Positions 9,085 through 17,074 of a stretch of 57,923 nucleotides of DNA are shown here, one piece after another. Positions within the stretch are counted from its first letter, which is position 1. The number at the start of each line of letters is the position of its first letter. The notes below the pieces were generated by a model. It was not told where the DNA came from, made no database searches, and saw nothing but the letters and a program-made list of their open reading frames with translations. The position numbers and the translations under genes are program-made. Source of the DNA: SMWD01 sp964629475 (lineage in GTDB: Bacteria; Pseudomonadota; Gammaproteobacteria; Steroidobacterales; GCA-2729495); the NCBI GenBank assembly GCA_964629475.1, contig CAZVQW010000019.1, positions 1-57,923 on the forward strand, in the 5' to 3' direction.

Positions 9085-9414
9085 CTAATGGTTTGTTTGG
9101 TCCGTATCGGGCGCAGGATGCTGTCTCAGTTGATTGTGAGTATCCATTCGTTCGTGCAGGATACGGATAACGTCGATTCCTTCGGCTATTGTGAGATAGA
9201 AGATCAAATGCTTGCCGGAGGGAAATACGCGCAGCTCCTTGTAAAGTTCATTTCGGCATTTTCCCAATCCGGGATTTTCCGCTAATTTTCCACAGGTATC
9301 GCGAATTTCTGCAATATAGCTTCGGGATTGCTGAACACCCCAGGATTGAACAGTGTAGTCCCAGATCGTGTCTAGATCCGATCGAGCTTGCGGTCGAAGC
9401 CAAAACTCAGTCAC
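9085..9414 (-). CDS. parE: RelE/ParE family toxin
   Basis: The 109-residue protein is a type II toxin of the RelE/ParE superfamily. The family pattern is clear: LRPQARSDLDTIWDYTVQSWG at the N-terminus, the central ENPGLGKCRNELYKELRVFPSGKHLIFY and the C-terminal IDVIRILHERMD. ParE-type members poison DNA gyrase, whereas RelE-type members cut mRNA; the sequence and the ParD-like partner favour ParE. Its start overlaps the antitoxin gene by 8 bases, the usual translational coupling. The downstream alpha/beta-hydrolase begins close to its stop codon and may be partly co-transcribed. Confidence 0.92.
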   Translation of the reverse strand: MTEFWLRPQARSDLDTIWDYTVQSWGVQQSRSYIAEIRDTCGKLAENPGLGKCRNELYKELRVFPSGKHLIFYLTIAEGIDVIRILHERMDTHNQLRQHPAPDTDQTNH

Positions 9415-9655
9415 GTTTCAGTGCGCTTTCCCTGGAGCGGGTAAATTCATCAAAGTCGAAGGGTTCAGCCGGACCGCTATCAAGCCCTGCCTGGATCGCA
9501 TTTTGCAATGCAGTCAGTCTGGCGTCCTGCTCTTCCAGAAGTCGCAAACCGGCGCGTATAACTTCACTGGCAGAACCGAAACGTCCTTTCGAAACCAGCT
9601 CGCGTATAAAATCCTGAAAATGATCACCTAGGGCGATGCTCGTGTTTTTGCTCAT
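9407..9655 (-). CDS. parD: ParD-like antitoxin
   Basis: The protein, about 82 residues, starts MSKNTSIALGDHFQDFIRELVSKGRFGSASEVIRAGLRLLEEQDARL, the ribbon-helix-helix DNA-binding domain of ParD/CopG antitoxins, followed by an acidic C-terminal tail that wraps the toxin. The ATG at 9655 was chosen because the family begins at MxKNTS; an ATG twelve bases upstream (9667) is also possible. As in other pairs, the antitoxin is encoded first, overlaps the toxin gene by 8 bases, neutralises it and probably represses its own promoter. A 6-bp inverted repeat sits just upstream and could be its operator. Confidence 0.92.
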   Translation of the reverse strand: MSKNTSIALGDHFQDFIRELVSKGRFGSASEVIRAGLRLLEEQDARLTALQNAIQAGLDSGPAEPFDFDEFTRSRESALKRD

Positions 9656-9676
9656 GAGGTCTACCATGAATAGAAG

Positions 9677-9701
9677 TACCAAAATATATTATTAATTGGT
9701 A
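9677..9701. promoter_or_regulatory. candidate ParD operator
   Basis: An inverted repeat TACCAA (9677-9682) and TTGGTA (9696-9701) flanks an AT-rich centre about 20 bases upstream of the antitoxin start. ParD-type repressors bind short palindromes overlapping their own promoter. The function is inferred from position only. Confidence 0.4.
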
Positions 9702-9866
9702 TAAGTTATTACAAGCCTGATTAACATCCCCTGGCCCTTGGGGGTGTGATAACCCGCAATTGGTTCGCGGTGCGTTTGGCGGTATCCTGCACGGCTGGTA
9801 ATCGATACGGTGAGTTGAGATACCCTGAAAATAACGCATAACCTGCCGGAAAAGTAAGAGGAAAAT

Positions 9867-11339
9867 ATGAGTAATACCAATGAATTCGACCTGCTGATCA
9901 ACAATGTGCGCGTCGCGCGCGCGACCGGCAATGGTCTGGAAGATGCCGATATTGCCATCAAGGACGGCAAGCTGGCCAGGATCGCACCGGGTATCGATGC
10001 CGGTAGCGCCGCGGAGGTCTACGACGGGCAGGGCCGTATCGCGTTCCCGGGTGTCGTCGATCCGCATATGCACACGGGTATCTACTCGCCACTTGAAGAA
10101 GATTCGATCACCGAGAGTCGCGCGGCCGCGATGGGTGGCGTCACGTCGAGCCTGAACTATATCCGCACCGGCGGTTATTACCTGAACAAGGGCGGCCCGT
10201 ATATGGAGTTCATGCCGGAGGTACTGGAGATCTCCGACGGTCGCTTCCATGTCGATTACACGTATCACATCGCGCCGATGGACCGGCACCACATCGCCGA
10301 GATCCCGGAGTTGGTCAAGGAGTTCGGCCAGCTGTCGTACAAGATTTATATGTTTTACGGCGGCTACGGGCTGCACGGCACGGCCGGCGATCAGCACAAG
10401 TTCCTGATGATCGATAAGGATGAGAAGTACGACATCGCGCACTTCGAGTTCGTCATGCGCGGTATTCAGTCGGCGATGGAGGAGTTCCCCGAGTATGCTG
10501 ATGACATGAGCCTGAGCATGCACTGCGAGACGGCCGAGATCATGGCGGCGTACACGAAGATCGTTGAGGAGGAGGGGAAGTTGAGTGGCCTGGCGGCTTA
10601 TAGCGCGGCCAGACCGCCGCACTCTGAGGGCCTGGCGATCTTTATCGCTTCGTACCTCGCCAACGAGACGAACCTGCCGAACCTGAACCTGTTGCACCTG
10701 ACATCGGCCAAGGCCGTGACGGCGGCTATGCAGATGCAGGCCGTGTTCCCGCATATTAATTTCCGCCGCGAGGTGACGATCGGACACCTGATGCTCGATA
10801 TCGATGCGCCGACCGGCAACCTGGCTAAGGTCAACCCGCCGATCCGCCCGCGTGAGGATGTCGAGAACCTCTGGGAGAATATGCTGGCAGGTAATATCGA
10901 TTGGGTCTGCTCGGATCACGCGTGTTGCAAGCACGAGAAGAAGATCGACCAGAAAGATCCCGGTAACGTCTGGCTGGCCAAGTCCGGCTTCGGCGGCACC
11001 GAGTACCTGCTGTCGGCGTTCGCCAGCGAGGGCCACAAGCGCGGGCTGTCGTATAACGACATCGCAAAAATGTCGAGCCTGGCGGCAGCACGGCGTTTCG
11101 GCCTGCACAGCAAGGGCGATCTCGTCGAGGGCCTTGACGGCGATGTCGTGCTCGTCGATCCGAACGAGACGTGGACGGTGCGCGCGCAAGATTCAGAATC
11201 GCAGCAGGGTCACACGCCGTTCGAGGGTCAGGAGTTGAATGCGCGCGTCAAGACGACATTCCTGCGCGGTCAGCGCATCTTCGATAACAACGAGATTATC
11301 GGTGAGCCGACGGGGCAGTATTTGCGCCGTCCGTATTAA
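9867..11339 (+). CDS. amidohydrolase of the dihydropyrimidinase/hydantoinase family
   Basis: The 490-residue protein opens cyclic amides such as dihydropyrimidines or hydantoins in family members. A full binuclear metal site is visible: His67 and His69 in PGVVDPHMHTG, a lysine expected to be carboxylated (Lys159 in LSYKIYMFYGG), His residues in LSMHCETAEI and LLHLTSAKA, and Asp in WVCSDHACC. The length and C-terminal GQYLRRPY fit the family, where a final RP is common. It stands alone between the ParDE pair and a repeat segment, so context does not reveal the substrate. GC content is visibly higher than in the exopolysaccharide genes to its left. The family is certain; which amide it opens is not. 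Confidence 0.88.
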   Translation: MSNTNEFDLLINNVRVARATGNGLEDADIAIKDGKLARIAPGIDAGSAAEVYDGQGRIAFPGVVDPHMHTGIYSPLEEDSITESRAAAMGGVTSSLNYIRTGGYYLNKGGPYMEFMPEVLEISDGRFHVDYTYHIAPMDRHHIAEIPELVKEFGQLSYKIYMFYGGYGLHGTAGDQHKFLMIDKDEKYDIAHFEFVMRGIQSAMEEFPEYADDMSLSMHCETAEIMAAYTKIVEEEGKLSGLAAYSAARPPHSEGLAIFIASYLANETNLPNLNLLHLTSAKAVTAAMQMQAVFPHINFRREVTIGHLMLDIDAPTGNLAKVNPPIRPREDVENLWENMLAGNIDWVCSDHACCKHEKKIDQKDPGNVWLAKSGFGGTEYLLSAFASEGHKRGLSYNDIAKMSSLAAARRFGLHSKGDLVEGLDGDVVLVDPNETWTVRAQDSESQQGHTPFEGQELNARVKTTFLRGQRIFDNNEIIGEPTGQYLRRPY

Positions 11340-11349
11340 TTGGGGTCCA

Positions 11350-11440
11350 CATTAATTGGGGTCAGAGTCAAATTTCATCCGAGCGACAAACTGGTAATCG
11401 AATCCGGAGGTAAGAAATTTGACTCTGACCCCAATTAATG
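11350..11440. repeat. long inverted repeat with GGGGTCAGAG core
   Basis: Left arm 11350-11376 and right arm 11414-11440 are perfect 27-base inverted copies containing GGGGTCAGAGTCAAATTTC, separated by 37 bases. Such GGGGTCAGAG tags are widespread in gammaproteobacteria near REP-associated tyrosine transposases. The right arm is also the last part of a 41-base tandem unit. Confidence 0.8.
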
Positions 11441-11636
11441 GAATCCGGAGGTAAGAAATTTGACTCTGACCCCAATTAATGNNNNNNNNNNNNNNNNNNN
11501 NNNNNNNNNNNNNNNNNNNNNNNNNNNNNNNNNNNNNNNNNNNNNNNNNNNNNNNNNNNNNNNNNNNNNNNNNNNNNNNNNGACCCCAATTAATGGAATC
11601 CGGAGGTAAGAAATTTGACTCTGACCCCAATTAATG
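11400..11636. repeat. 41-base tandem repeat interrupted by an assembly gap
   Basis: Identical 41-base units occupy 11400-11440 and 11441-11481; after the gap a partial unit (11582-11595) and another full unit (11596-11636) follow. Each contains ATCCGGAGGTAAGAAATTTG and ends in CCAATTAATG. The units have no spacers of distinct sequence, so this is not a CRISPR array. The array probably broke the assembly. Confidence 0.85.
11482..11581. other. assembly gap of 100 N
   Basis: Exactly 100 N characters, the conventional placeholder for a scaffold gap of unknown length, lie inside the tandem repeat. More repeat units, or a gene carried between them, may be missing here. Confidence 0.95.
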
Positions 11637-11661
11637 CATCTCTATTTTTTGCGGGAATAAC

Positions 11662-11729
11662 TGTGGGAGCGGCTTTAGCCGCGATAAATCTACGATGGTG
11701 CGTCAATCGCGGCTAAAGCCGCTCCCACA
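11662..11729. repeat. REP/BIME hairpin, copy 1
   Basis: Perfect 24-base arms (11662-11685 and 11706-11729) beginning TGTGGGAGCGGCTTTAGC flank a 20-base spacer. This is a common gammaproteobacterial REP element found outside genes; it can act as an mRNA end stabiliser or terminator. Other copies lie at 15757, 45530 and 48884. Confidence 0.9.
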
Positions 11730-11761
11730 CTAAAAGCCCACGCAGTTAATTTTTACCGAAA

Positions 11762-12139
11762 CTAGTTCAAAGACCGGTAGCGGTTTGCGGCCAGGTCGGC
11801 GAGTTGGGTGCCGGTGCTCGGTCGGGCAGCTCGTTCACTGTTGCCCAGGGCTTGTTCCAGTTCGCTGAACAGCGCCACGATCTGCTTTGCGCAGCGATTT
11901 GCATCGGTCGTTGACATCTTGCGTACCGTGGCGAGAACCGGGCTTTCCCCTCTGAGCGGTTTGACGGACAGCATCGTACGCCTGAGTGACTCGAAGTCAG
12001 GCCGGATGCTTTCGGGCAGCTCTTCGGCAGGCAGGTGCGCCAGGTTGTCGTCATAGGCGGAAGCCAGGCGTTTTTTGATGGGTCCATGGCCGGCCAGGGT
12101 TCGGACAGCCGCATAAAACTTATCGGAATGCTTGGGCAT
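11762..12139 (-). CDS. conserved-looking hypothetical protein
   Basis: A 125-residue, mostly helical, soluble protein without signal peptide or membrane segment. It starts MPKHSDKFYAAVRTLAGHGPIKKRL and contains SIRPDFESLRRTMLSVKPLRGESPVLATVRKMS, a regular amphipathic pattern suggesting a small helical bundle. I do not recognise the family. It is alone between the REP element and the divergently oriented EamA transporter. Its GC content and codon use match neighbouring genes, and it ends shortly before the REP hairpin, which is a normal place for a gene end. These points, rather than homology, support its being real. Confidence 0.6.
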   Translation of the reverse strand: MPKHSDKFYAAVRTLAGHGPIKKRLASAYDDNLAHLPAEELPESIRPDFESLRRTMLSVKPLRGESPVLATVRKMSTTDANRCAKQIVALFSELEQALGNSERAARPSTGTQLADLAANRYRSLN

Positions 12140-12351
12140 GCTGGGACTTCTTTTTTTATTATTCTTGTTTTTTATTCCGGGCGTTATAGTAGGCCCGGAT
12201 CGCCGCTCTGACGAGCCTTCCGATTACACTGGCGATGCAATGGTGCAAAGCGTCACAGGAAGTAAAAGTCAGACCTCCAATATATCGTGAATTATGGAAA
12301 ATTCAAGGACTTCGAGAACCTTGTTCGCATGATTTTGCTGCTGGCAATGTC

Positions 12352-13269
12352 GTGACGATTAGAATCGCCCACTGGTTTTTCCTGCTGTGCCTGGTCTTTC
12401 TGTGGGGCTCGTCCTACCTGATGATCGAGATCTCGCTGACGGTCTGGCATCCGGAGCAGATCGTCGGGCTGCGGCTGGTGCTGGCGGCGATGGTCTTACT
12501 TGCAGCGGTAGCATTCAGCCGGCGCCATTTCCCGCGTAATCGTCGGACCTGGGTATTTTTCCTGGGCATTGCGGTCGTCGGCAATTGTCTGCCGTTTTTC
12601 CTGATCTCGTGGGGACAGCGCCAGGTCGAGTCCGGCCTGGCCGGGATTCTGGCGGCTGCCACGCCGCTGTTCGTGTTGATTCTGGCGCATTTCGTGCTGC
12701 CGGATGAGCGCTTCCAGCGTCGTCATGCCGTTGCGTTCATGCTGGGGTTTGTCGGGATTGTCGTGCTGATGGGCCCTGATTCACTGGCAGCGCTGGGCGG
12801 GTCCACGGAGCGGCTGCTGGCGCAACTGGCGATACTCGGGGGTGCGGTCTGTTACGCGACGGTGACGGTCATGACGCGGCTCATGCCGCCCGTGTCGCCA
12901 CTGGTTACCTCGGCGGGCGTCATGTTGCTTGGCAGCGTAGTCATGGCGCCATTCGCCGTTCAGGGCATGGGGGCGTTGCCGGCTGCGACCGGGCCGGCGG
13001 TGTTCGCAATCGGTTTTCTCGGCGTGTGTGGTACCGGTGTCGCGGCAATCCTGTATTTCCATCTGATCGAGCAGACCGGGGCACGTTTCACATCGCTGCT
13101 CAATTACCTGGTGCCGGTCTGGGCGATTATGCTCGGTGCGACAGTATTAGGCGAGAAATTGCCTCTAAGCACTTGGTTTTCGTTAATTTTGATACTCAGT
13201 GGGTTGATATTGATTTCCAAGTCTGATGATATTGCTCCTCGTTCCAAGCGCCACGAATCAAAGACCTGA
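12352..13269 (+). CDS. EamA/DMT-family transporter
   Basis: The protein of about 305 residues has ten hydrophobic helices arranged as two EamA repeats, the drug/metabolite transporter fold found in exporters of amino acids and metabolites. The first helix reads HWFFLLCLVFLWGSSYLMIEISL, and the FLWGSSYL signature plus VPVWAIMLGATVLGEKL in the second repeat are typical. The frame is open from 12235 but the first 39 codons lack family character, so I place the start at the GTG at 12352, giving the usual length of ~300. It is 37 bases upstream of the carbamoyltransferase gene and on the same strand, so they may be co-transcribed. The substrate is not predictable. Confidence 0.88.
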   Translation: MTIRIAHWFFLLCLVFLWGSSYLMIEISLTVWHPEQIVGLRLVLAAMVLLAAVAFSRRHFPRNRRTWVFFLGIAVVGNCLPFFLISWGQRQVESGLAGILAAATPLFVLILAHFVLPDERFQRRHAVAFMLGFVGIVVLMGPDSLAALGGSTERLLAQLAILGGAVCYATVTVMTRLMPPVSPLVTSAGVMLLGSVVMAPFAVQGMGALPAATGPAVFAIGFLGVCGTGVAAILYFHLIEQTGARFTSLLNYLVPVWAIMLGATVLGEKLPLSTWFSLILILSGLILISKSDDIAPRSKRHESKT

Positions 13270-13306
13270 CATACAATGCCTGGCGCTCACCAACCAGGAT
13301 GAATGA

Positions 13307-15151
13307 ATGACGACGTCGATACTCGGCATCTCTGCGTATTATCACGACAGTGCAGCAGCGCTGTTGCGAGATGGCGACCTCGTGGCCGCTGCTCAGGAAG
13401 AGCGCTTTACACGCAAAAAACACGATCCGGGCTTCCCGCGTCACGCGGTCGAATATTGTCTTGCCGAAGCGGGTCTGTCGCTCAGTGATATCGACCAGGT
13501 TGTTTTCTATGACAAGCCGCTCGTCAAGTTCGAGCGCCTGCTCGAGACTTACCTGAGTTATGCGCCGCACGGCCTGCGCTCGTTCATCGCGGCGATGCCG
13601 ATCTGGCTCAAGGAAAAGCTGTACCTTAAGAGCACGCTGAAGAAGGAATTCGCGGCAATCGGCAACTGCAAGCCGGATGAGCTGCCGCAGCTGATGTTCG
13701 CCGAGCACCACCAGTCACATGCGGCATCGGCCTTTTATTTCAGTCCGTATGAATCGGCCGCCGTGCTGTGTCTCGATGGCGTTGGCGAGTGGGCGACGAC
13801 CTCAGCCTGGCGCGGCAACGGCAGCACACTCGAGCCGCTCTGGGAGATGGATTTTCCGCATTCGCTCGGGTTGTTGTATTCGGCGTTTACTTATTTCACC
13901 GGATTCCGGGTCAATTCGGGCGAATACAAACTCATGGGGCTGGCGCCGTATGGCGAGCCGCAGTATGTCGATACGATTCTTGACAACCTGCTCGACCTGA
14001 AGGAAGACGGCACGTTCCGGCTCGACATGAGTTATTTCAATTACTGCACCGGCCTGACGATGACCAACGACAAGTTCGCGGACCTGTTCGGCGGCCCGGC
14101 ACGCAAATCGGAAACAGCCATAGCGCAGCGCGAGATGGATCTGGCTGCGTCGATCCAGGTTGTGACCGAGGAAGTCGTCATGCGTCTCGCGCGTACGCTG
14201 CAGACGGAAACCGGCGAGGAGAACCTGTGCCTGGCCGGCGGTGTCGCGTTGAACTGCGTGTCCAACGGCAAGTTGATTCGACACGGTCCGTTCAAGAATG
14301 TCTGGGTACAACCGGCGGCCGGTGACGCCGGCGGTGCGGCCGGCGCCGCGGCCGTGGCCTGGTATGACCGTGACGGCGGTGAGCGCAAGGTCAACGGTAC
14401 TGATTTGATGCGCGGATCTTATCTCGGACCGCGCTTCGGGCCGGACGAGATTCGTGAGCAACTGGATACCTACGGCGCCGTCTACGAGGAAATGGACGAT
14501 ACGCAACTGATGCCGCGCCTGGCCAGAATCCTGGAACAGGAAAATGTCGTCGGCTGGTTCCAGGGTCGCATGGAATTCGGGCCGCGCGCACTCGGCGGTC
14601 GCTCGATCATCGGTACGCCGACCAGCGAGAAGATGCAGACGACGATGAATCTGAAGATCAAGTATCGCGAATCGTTCCGCCCGTTCGCCCCGTCCGTGCT
14701 CGAGGAGCGCGTGCAGGACTATTTCGTGCACGAAGGGGAGAGCCCATACATGCTCGTCGTCGCGCCGATTCGTGAGGAACTACGAATTGATATGAGTGAA
14801 AATCAGCAGCAATTGTTCGGCATCGACAAACTCAAGCAGAAGCGCTCGCAATTGCCGGCGATTACCCATGTGGATTATTCGGCGCGGGTCCAGACGGTCA
14901 GCACACGGACCAATCCGCGTTTCCATGCGTTGCTCAAGGCATTCGATGAGCAAACAGGGTGTGCAGTGCTGGTCAATACGTCGTTTAATGTACGCGGAGA
15001 GCCTATTGTCTGCACGCCTGAAGATGCGTATCGATGTTTCATGCGTACCGAGATGGATTATCTGGTCATCGAGAATTTTATTCTCGAGAAACCAAAGCAA
15101 CCGCACTGGGAGCGTGACGACTCCTGGAAAGACGAATTCGAACTGGACTGA
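13307..15151 (+). CDS. carbamoyltransferase of the NodU/CmcH family
   Basis: The 614-residue enzyme transfers a carbamoyl group from carbamoyl phosphate to a hydroxyl of a sugar or small molecule, via a carbamoyl-adenylate. The N-terminal kinase-like domain opens ILGISAYYHDSAAALLRDGD and contains the metal-binding AEHHQSHAASAF and LDGVGEWAT; the C-terminal domain shows EFGPRALGGRSI and VNTSFNVRGEPIV. The length is typical. Next come an SxtJ-type membrane protein and a 50-residue DUF5989 protein, a trio that recurs in bacterial surface-polysaccharide loci and in saxitoxin clusters. Here the likely acceptor is a polysaccharide residue or its lipid-linked precursor, an inference from context. 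Confidence 0.93.
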   Translation: MTTSILGISAYYHDSAAALLRDGDLVAAAQEERFTRKKHDPGFPRHAVEYCLAEAGLSLSDIDQVVFYDKPLVKFERLLETYLSYAPHGLRSFIAAMPIWLKEKLYLKSTLKKEFAAIGNCKPDELPQLMFAEHHQSHAASAFYFSPYESAAVLCLDGVGEWATTSAWRGNGSTLEPLWEMDFPHSLGLLYSAFTYFTGFRVNSGEYKLMGLAPYGEPQYVDTILDNLLDLKEDGTFRLDMSYFNYCTGLTMTNDKFADLFGGPARKSETAIAQREMDLAASIQVVTEEVVMRLARTLQTETGEENLCLAGGVALNCVSNGKLIRHGPFKNVWVQPAAGDAGGAAGAAAVAWYDRDGGERKVNGTDLMRGSYLGPRFGPDEIREQLDTYGAVYEEMDDTQLMPRLARILEQENVVGWFQGRMEFGPRALGGRSIIGTPTSEKMQTTMNLKIKYRESFRPFAPSVLEERVQDYFVHEGESPYMLVVAPIREELRIDMSENQQQLFGIDKLKQKRSQLPAITHVDYSARVQTVSTRTNPRFHALLKAFDEQTGCAVLVNTSFNVRGEPIVCTPEDAYRCFMRTEMDYLVIENFILEKPKQPHWERDDSWKDEFELD

Positions 15152-15156
15152 TCGCC

Positions 15157-15564
15157 ATGACAGAGCATGTGATACCTGAACTGGACCGCAAAGGCCTGCG
15201 CGAATTTGGCCTCGTCACCGGCGGTATTGTCGCCGTGTTGTTCGGGCTGTTCTTCCCGTGGTTGCTGGAGCGGCCGTGGCCTCTATGGCCTTGGATTATT
15301 TTCGGCGTACTGGCCGTGCTGGCGCTGATCGCGCCGATGGCGCTTAACCCGGTTTATAAAATCTGGATGCGCTTCGGCCTGATGATGAGTAAGATCATGA
15401 CACCGTTGATTATGAGCATCGTGTTTTATATCGTGATTACACCGGTCGGGTTGTTTCGCAGGCTGTTTGCGAAGGACCCGCTGGCCAGAACATTTGATGA
15501 CGCCGAAAGTTATCGGGTGCCGAGCAAGAAGGCGTCGGCCGAAAACCTGGAGAAACCATACTGA
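15157..15564 (+). CDS. SxtJ-family membrane protein
   Basis: This 135-residue protein has three to four hydrophobic segments (about residues 19-38, 45-63 and 80-99) and a basic, hydrophilic C-terminus. The pattern FGLFFPWLLERPWPLWPW and ALNPVYKIWMRFGLMMSKIMTPLIMSIVFY is characteristic of the SxtJ family, named for a protein of unknown function in saxitoxin clusters. It starts 5 bases after the carbamoyltransferase stop and its own stop overlaps the start of the next small gene by one base (TGATG), showing tight translational coupling. Its function is unknown; the constant pairing suggests a membrane docking partner for the carbamoyltransferase. Confidence 0.85.
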   Translation: MTEHVIPELDRKGLREFGLVTGGIVAVLFGLFFPWLLERPWPLWPWIIFGVLAVLALIAPMALNPVYKIWMRFGLMMSKIMTPLIMSIVFYIVITPVGLFRRLFAKDPLARTFDDAESYRVPSKKASAENLEKPY

Positions 15565-15716
15565 TGATTGATTTTCTGACAGACCTGTGGGGTTTCATGC
15601 GTGAGCGCAAGAAATTCTGGCTCGCACCGATCATCCTGGTCATGGTTTTGCTCGGCGTACTGATTGTCGTATCGCAGGGCTCGGCAGTCGCGCCGTTTAT
15701 CTACACGCTATTTTAA
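15564..15716 (+). CDS. DUF5989-type small membrane protein (50 residues)
   Basis: This short gene overlaps the SxtJ stop by one base. The protein begins MIDFLTDLWGFMRERKKFWL and continues with one transmembrane helix (APIILVMVLLGVLIVVSQGS), ending in APFIYTLF. This LxxLWxFxxxRKKxWLxPI form is what I know as DUF5989, which habitually follows SxtJ and carbamoyltransferase genes. The coupling, the constant neighbourhood and the well-formed amphipathic N-terminus with RERKK next to the membrane make it a real gene despite its size. A palindromic tag follows the stop codon by one base. Function unknown; perhaps a small subunit of the membrane carbamoylation machinery. Confidence 0.85.
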   Translation: MIDFLTDLWGFMRERKKFWLAPIILVMVLLGVLIVVSQGSAVAPFIYTLF

Positions 15717-15717
15717 G

Positions 15718-15738
15718 AATTGGTGTCAGACACCAATT
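15718..15738. repeat. 21-base perfect palindrome of the TTGGTGTC type
   Basis: The core ATTGGTGTCAGACACCAAT, extended by one base pair on each side, is a perfect palindrome around position 15728. It lies two bases after the DUF5989 stop. A related copy is at 26242-26260 and a degenerate one at 57813-57827. It probably belongs to a mobile palindrome family and may act as a terminator hairpin. Confidence 0.75.
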
Positions 15739-15756
15739 ACTGTGGGAGCAAATTAC

Positions 15757-15824
15757 TGTGGGAGCGGCTTTAGCCGCGATTGGCCACACCGCTGAATTTT
15801 ATCGCGGCTAAAGCCGCTCCCACA
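15757..15824. repeat. REP/BIME hairpin, copy 2
   Basis: Arms at 15757-15780 and 15801-15824 are identical to copy 1 over 24 bases, and the spacer is again 20 bases but of different sequence. An extra truncated left arm (TGTGGGAGCA) lies at 15741-15750. Confidence 0.9.
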
Positions 15825-15869
15825 GCGGTTTCCGCAAGTTATTGCAGCTTGGCTCGTGCTGATTCACTG

Positions 15870-17000
15870 CTAATACATTTTGTGATCTGGCACGGGGCCA
15901 AAGTGCATTTCGAAGCCCGCGCCGACGCCGATATTCAGGTCGCGGGATTCGTCCTGAAATTCCTGCGGCCAGGTGGCGCTGCTGATCAATTCCAGGAACA
16001 GCCAGTCGCGGTACACGCGTCTGCGGAAACGAAACTCAAAGCCGTAGTTGGCGAGTGGTACTTCGGCATCCGTTTTGCCGAGTACCATCACGCGATAGGT
16101 CAATGCCTTGCGGTTCGATAACGCGTGGAACAGGTACAGCGAGCTCTCCCATTCCAACCCCTCAACATCCTCATCCTGTGCGACATTGCCGTAGTTTGAC
16201 CAGCGCAGCATCATGTGGTCGGTGAGCATCTGGCTGATATCGGCGTTGAGTGTTGTGCCAAATTTATCATCCGTCTTCCAGTAGACGATGGGCCGAAAAC
16301 CGATCATTGTTGATTCAGTCGGAGCCCAGTGTTTTCGGTAGCGCAATTTGATATAGGGTTCTGGTGGCGCCCGGATCTTGGCGCCGACACTGACTTTGAA
16401 GCCGGTTCTTTTCCGGCTTGAGTAACCCAGACCAACCAGGAATGAGTCATCGTCAATATTATTGAAGTTGCCCGGGATCGTATCAAATCGCGTCGTGCGT
16501 TCTTCGATTATTTCCTCTTCATCGCCCCTGCCAATTGTGAAGTCGGCGCGATCATGCAGTCCGGGCAGCGCAAATTTTCCGCGAAACCGGAGCTTCGGAT
16601 CAAAACCGTCGCGTTGGTCCCAGAAGCCACTTAATCCGACTCGTCCGTGGGTTTCGCCTGTCCGCGGGTCACCACGCCCGGTGCCGAAGAAACCGTCAAA
16701 CCATGCGGCGGACCGGCAGGTAGTCTCGTAGACCCATTCCTGCGTTCCGTCGAGCCAGCCCGCAGTGTCTTCCTGGTCGCATGGGTCGTCCCAGTCCTCG
16801 GCATCCTCTTGAGGTGTCGATGCGGTGAGTTGTGCGTCGGATTCCGACGGGCCGCTCTGAGTGACAACGTCTTCGGTAATCACCCCTTCTTGAGACGCTT
16901 CCGTCTCGGCCACCCTGGACTTGGAGCTGCAACCGGCACACAGCAGCGTCACAACGACGGCGCCGATCAGGAGTCTGGGCTGCGTGATAACGGAGTCCAT
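15870..17000 (-). CDS. lipoprotein with predicted outer-membrane beta-barrel-like domain
   Basis: The 376-residue protein has a lipoprotein signal ending LLCAGC, with Cys24 as the lipidation site, then an acidic low-complexity linker (about 30-75), and a C-terminal region rich in alternating aromatic and polar strands such as YRDWLFLELISSATW and YIKLRYRKHW, as in beta-barrels. I do not recognise a named family. The aromatic strand pattern and final segment (GAGFEMHFGP) suggest an outer-membrane protein, and a lipid anchor on a barrel would be uncommon. It lies downstream of the TonB-dependent receptor on the same strand, but a strong terminator separates them. Confidence 0.7.
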   Translation of the reverse strand: MDSVITQPRLLIGAVVVTLLCAGCSSKSRVAETEASQEGVITEDVVTQSGPSESDAQLTASTPQEDAEDWDDPCDQEDTAGWLDGTQEWVYETTCRSAAWFDGFFGTGRGDPRTGETHGRVGLSGFWDQRDGFDPKLRFRGKFALPGLHDRADFTIGRGDEEEIIEERTTRFDTIPGNFNNIDDDSFLVGLGYSSRKRTGFKVSVGAKIRAPPEPYIKLRYRKHWAPTESTMIGFRPIVYWKTDDKFGTTLNADISQMLTDHMMLRWSNYGNVAQDEDVEGLEWESSLYLFHALSNRKALTYRVMVLGKTDAEVPLANYGFEFRFRRRVYRDWLFLELISSATWPQEFQDESRDLNIGVGAGFEMHFGPVPDHKMY

Positions 17001-17014
17001 GCCGTGATTCTAGC

Positions 17015-17045
17015 GAAAAAAAAGCGCCGGCAGTGCCGGCGCTTT
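17015..17045 (-). terminator. rho-independent terminator of the TonB receptor gene
   Basis: On the minus strand a GC-rich hairpin (AAAGCGCCGGC, short loop, GCCGGCGCTTT) runs straight into a run of eight or nine T. It lies 30 bases after the stop of the receptor gene. Confidence 0.85.
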
Positions 17046-17074
17046 CACAGTATCAGCAATGGTCATGTGATGCG

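Noticed and set aside
9624..11189. 521-codon minus-strand frame opposite the amidohydrolase gene
   Set aside because: It is a shadow of the GC-rich codon pattern of the plus-strand gene; its translation is low-complexity (many Arg, His, Val, Leu) with no recognisable domain.
11400..11636. Possible CRISPR array
   Set aside because: Units are directly adjacent and identical with no unique spacers, and there is no cas gene nearby.
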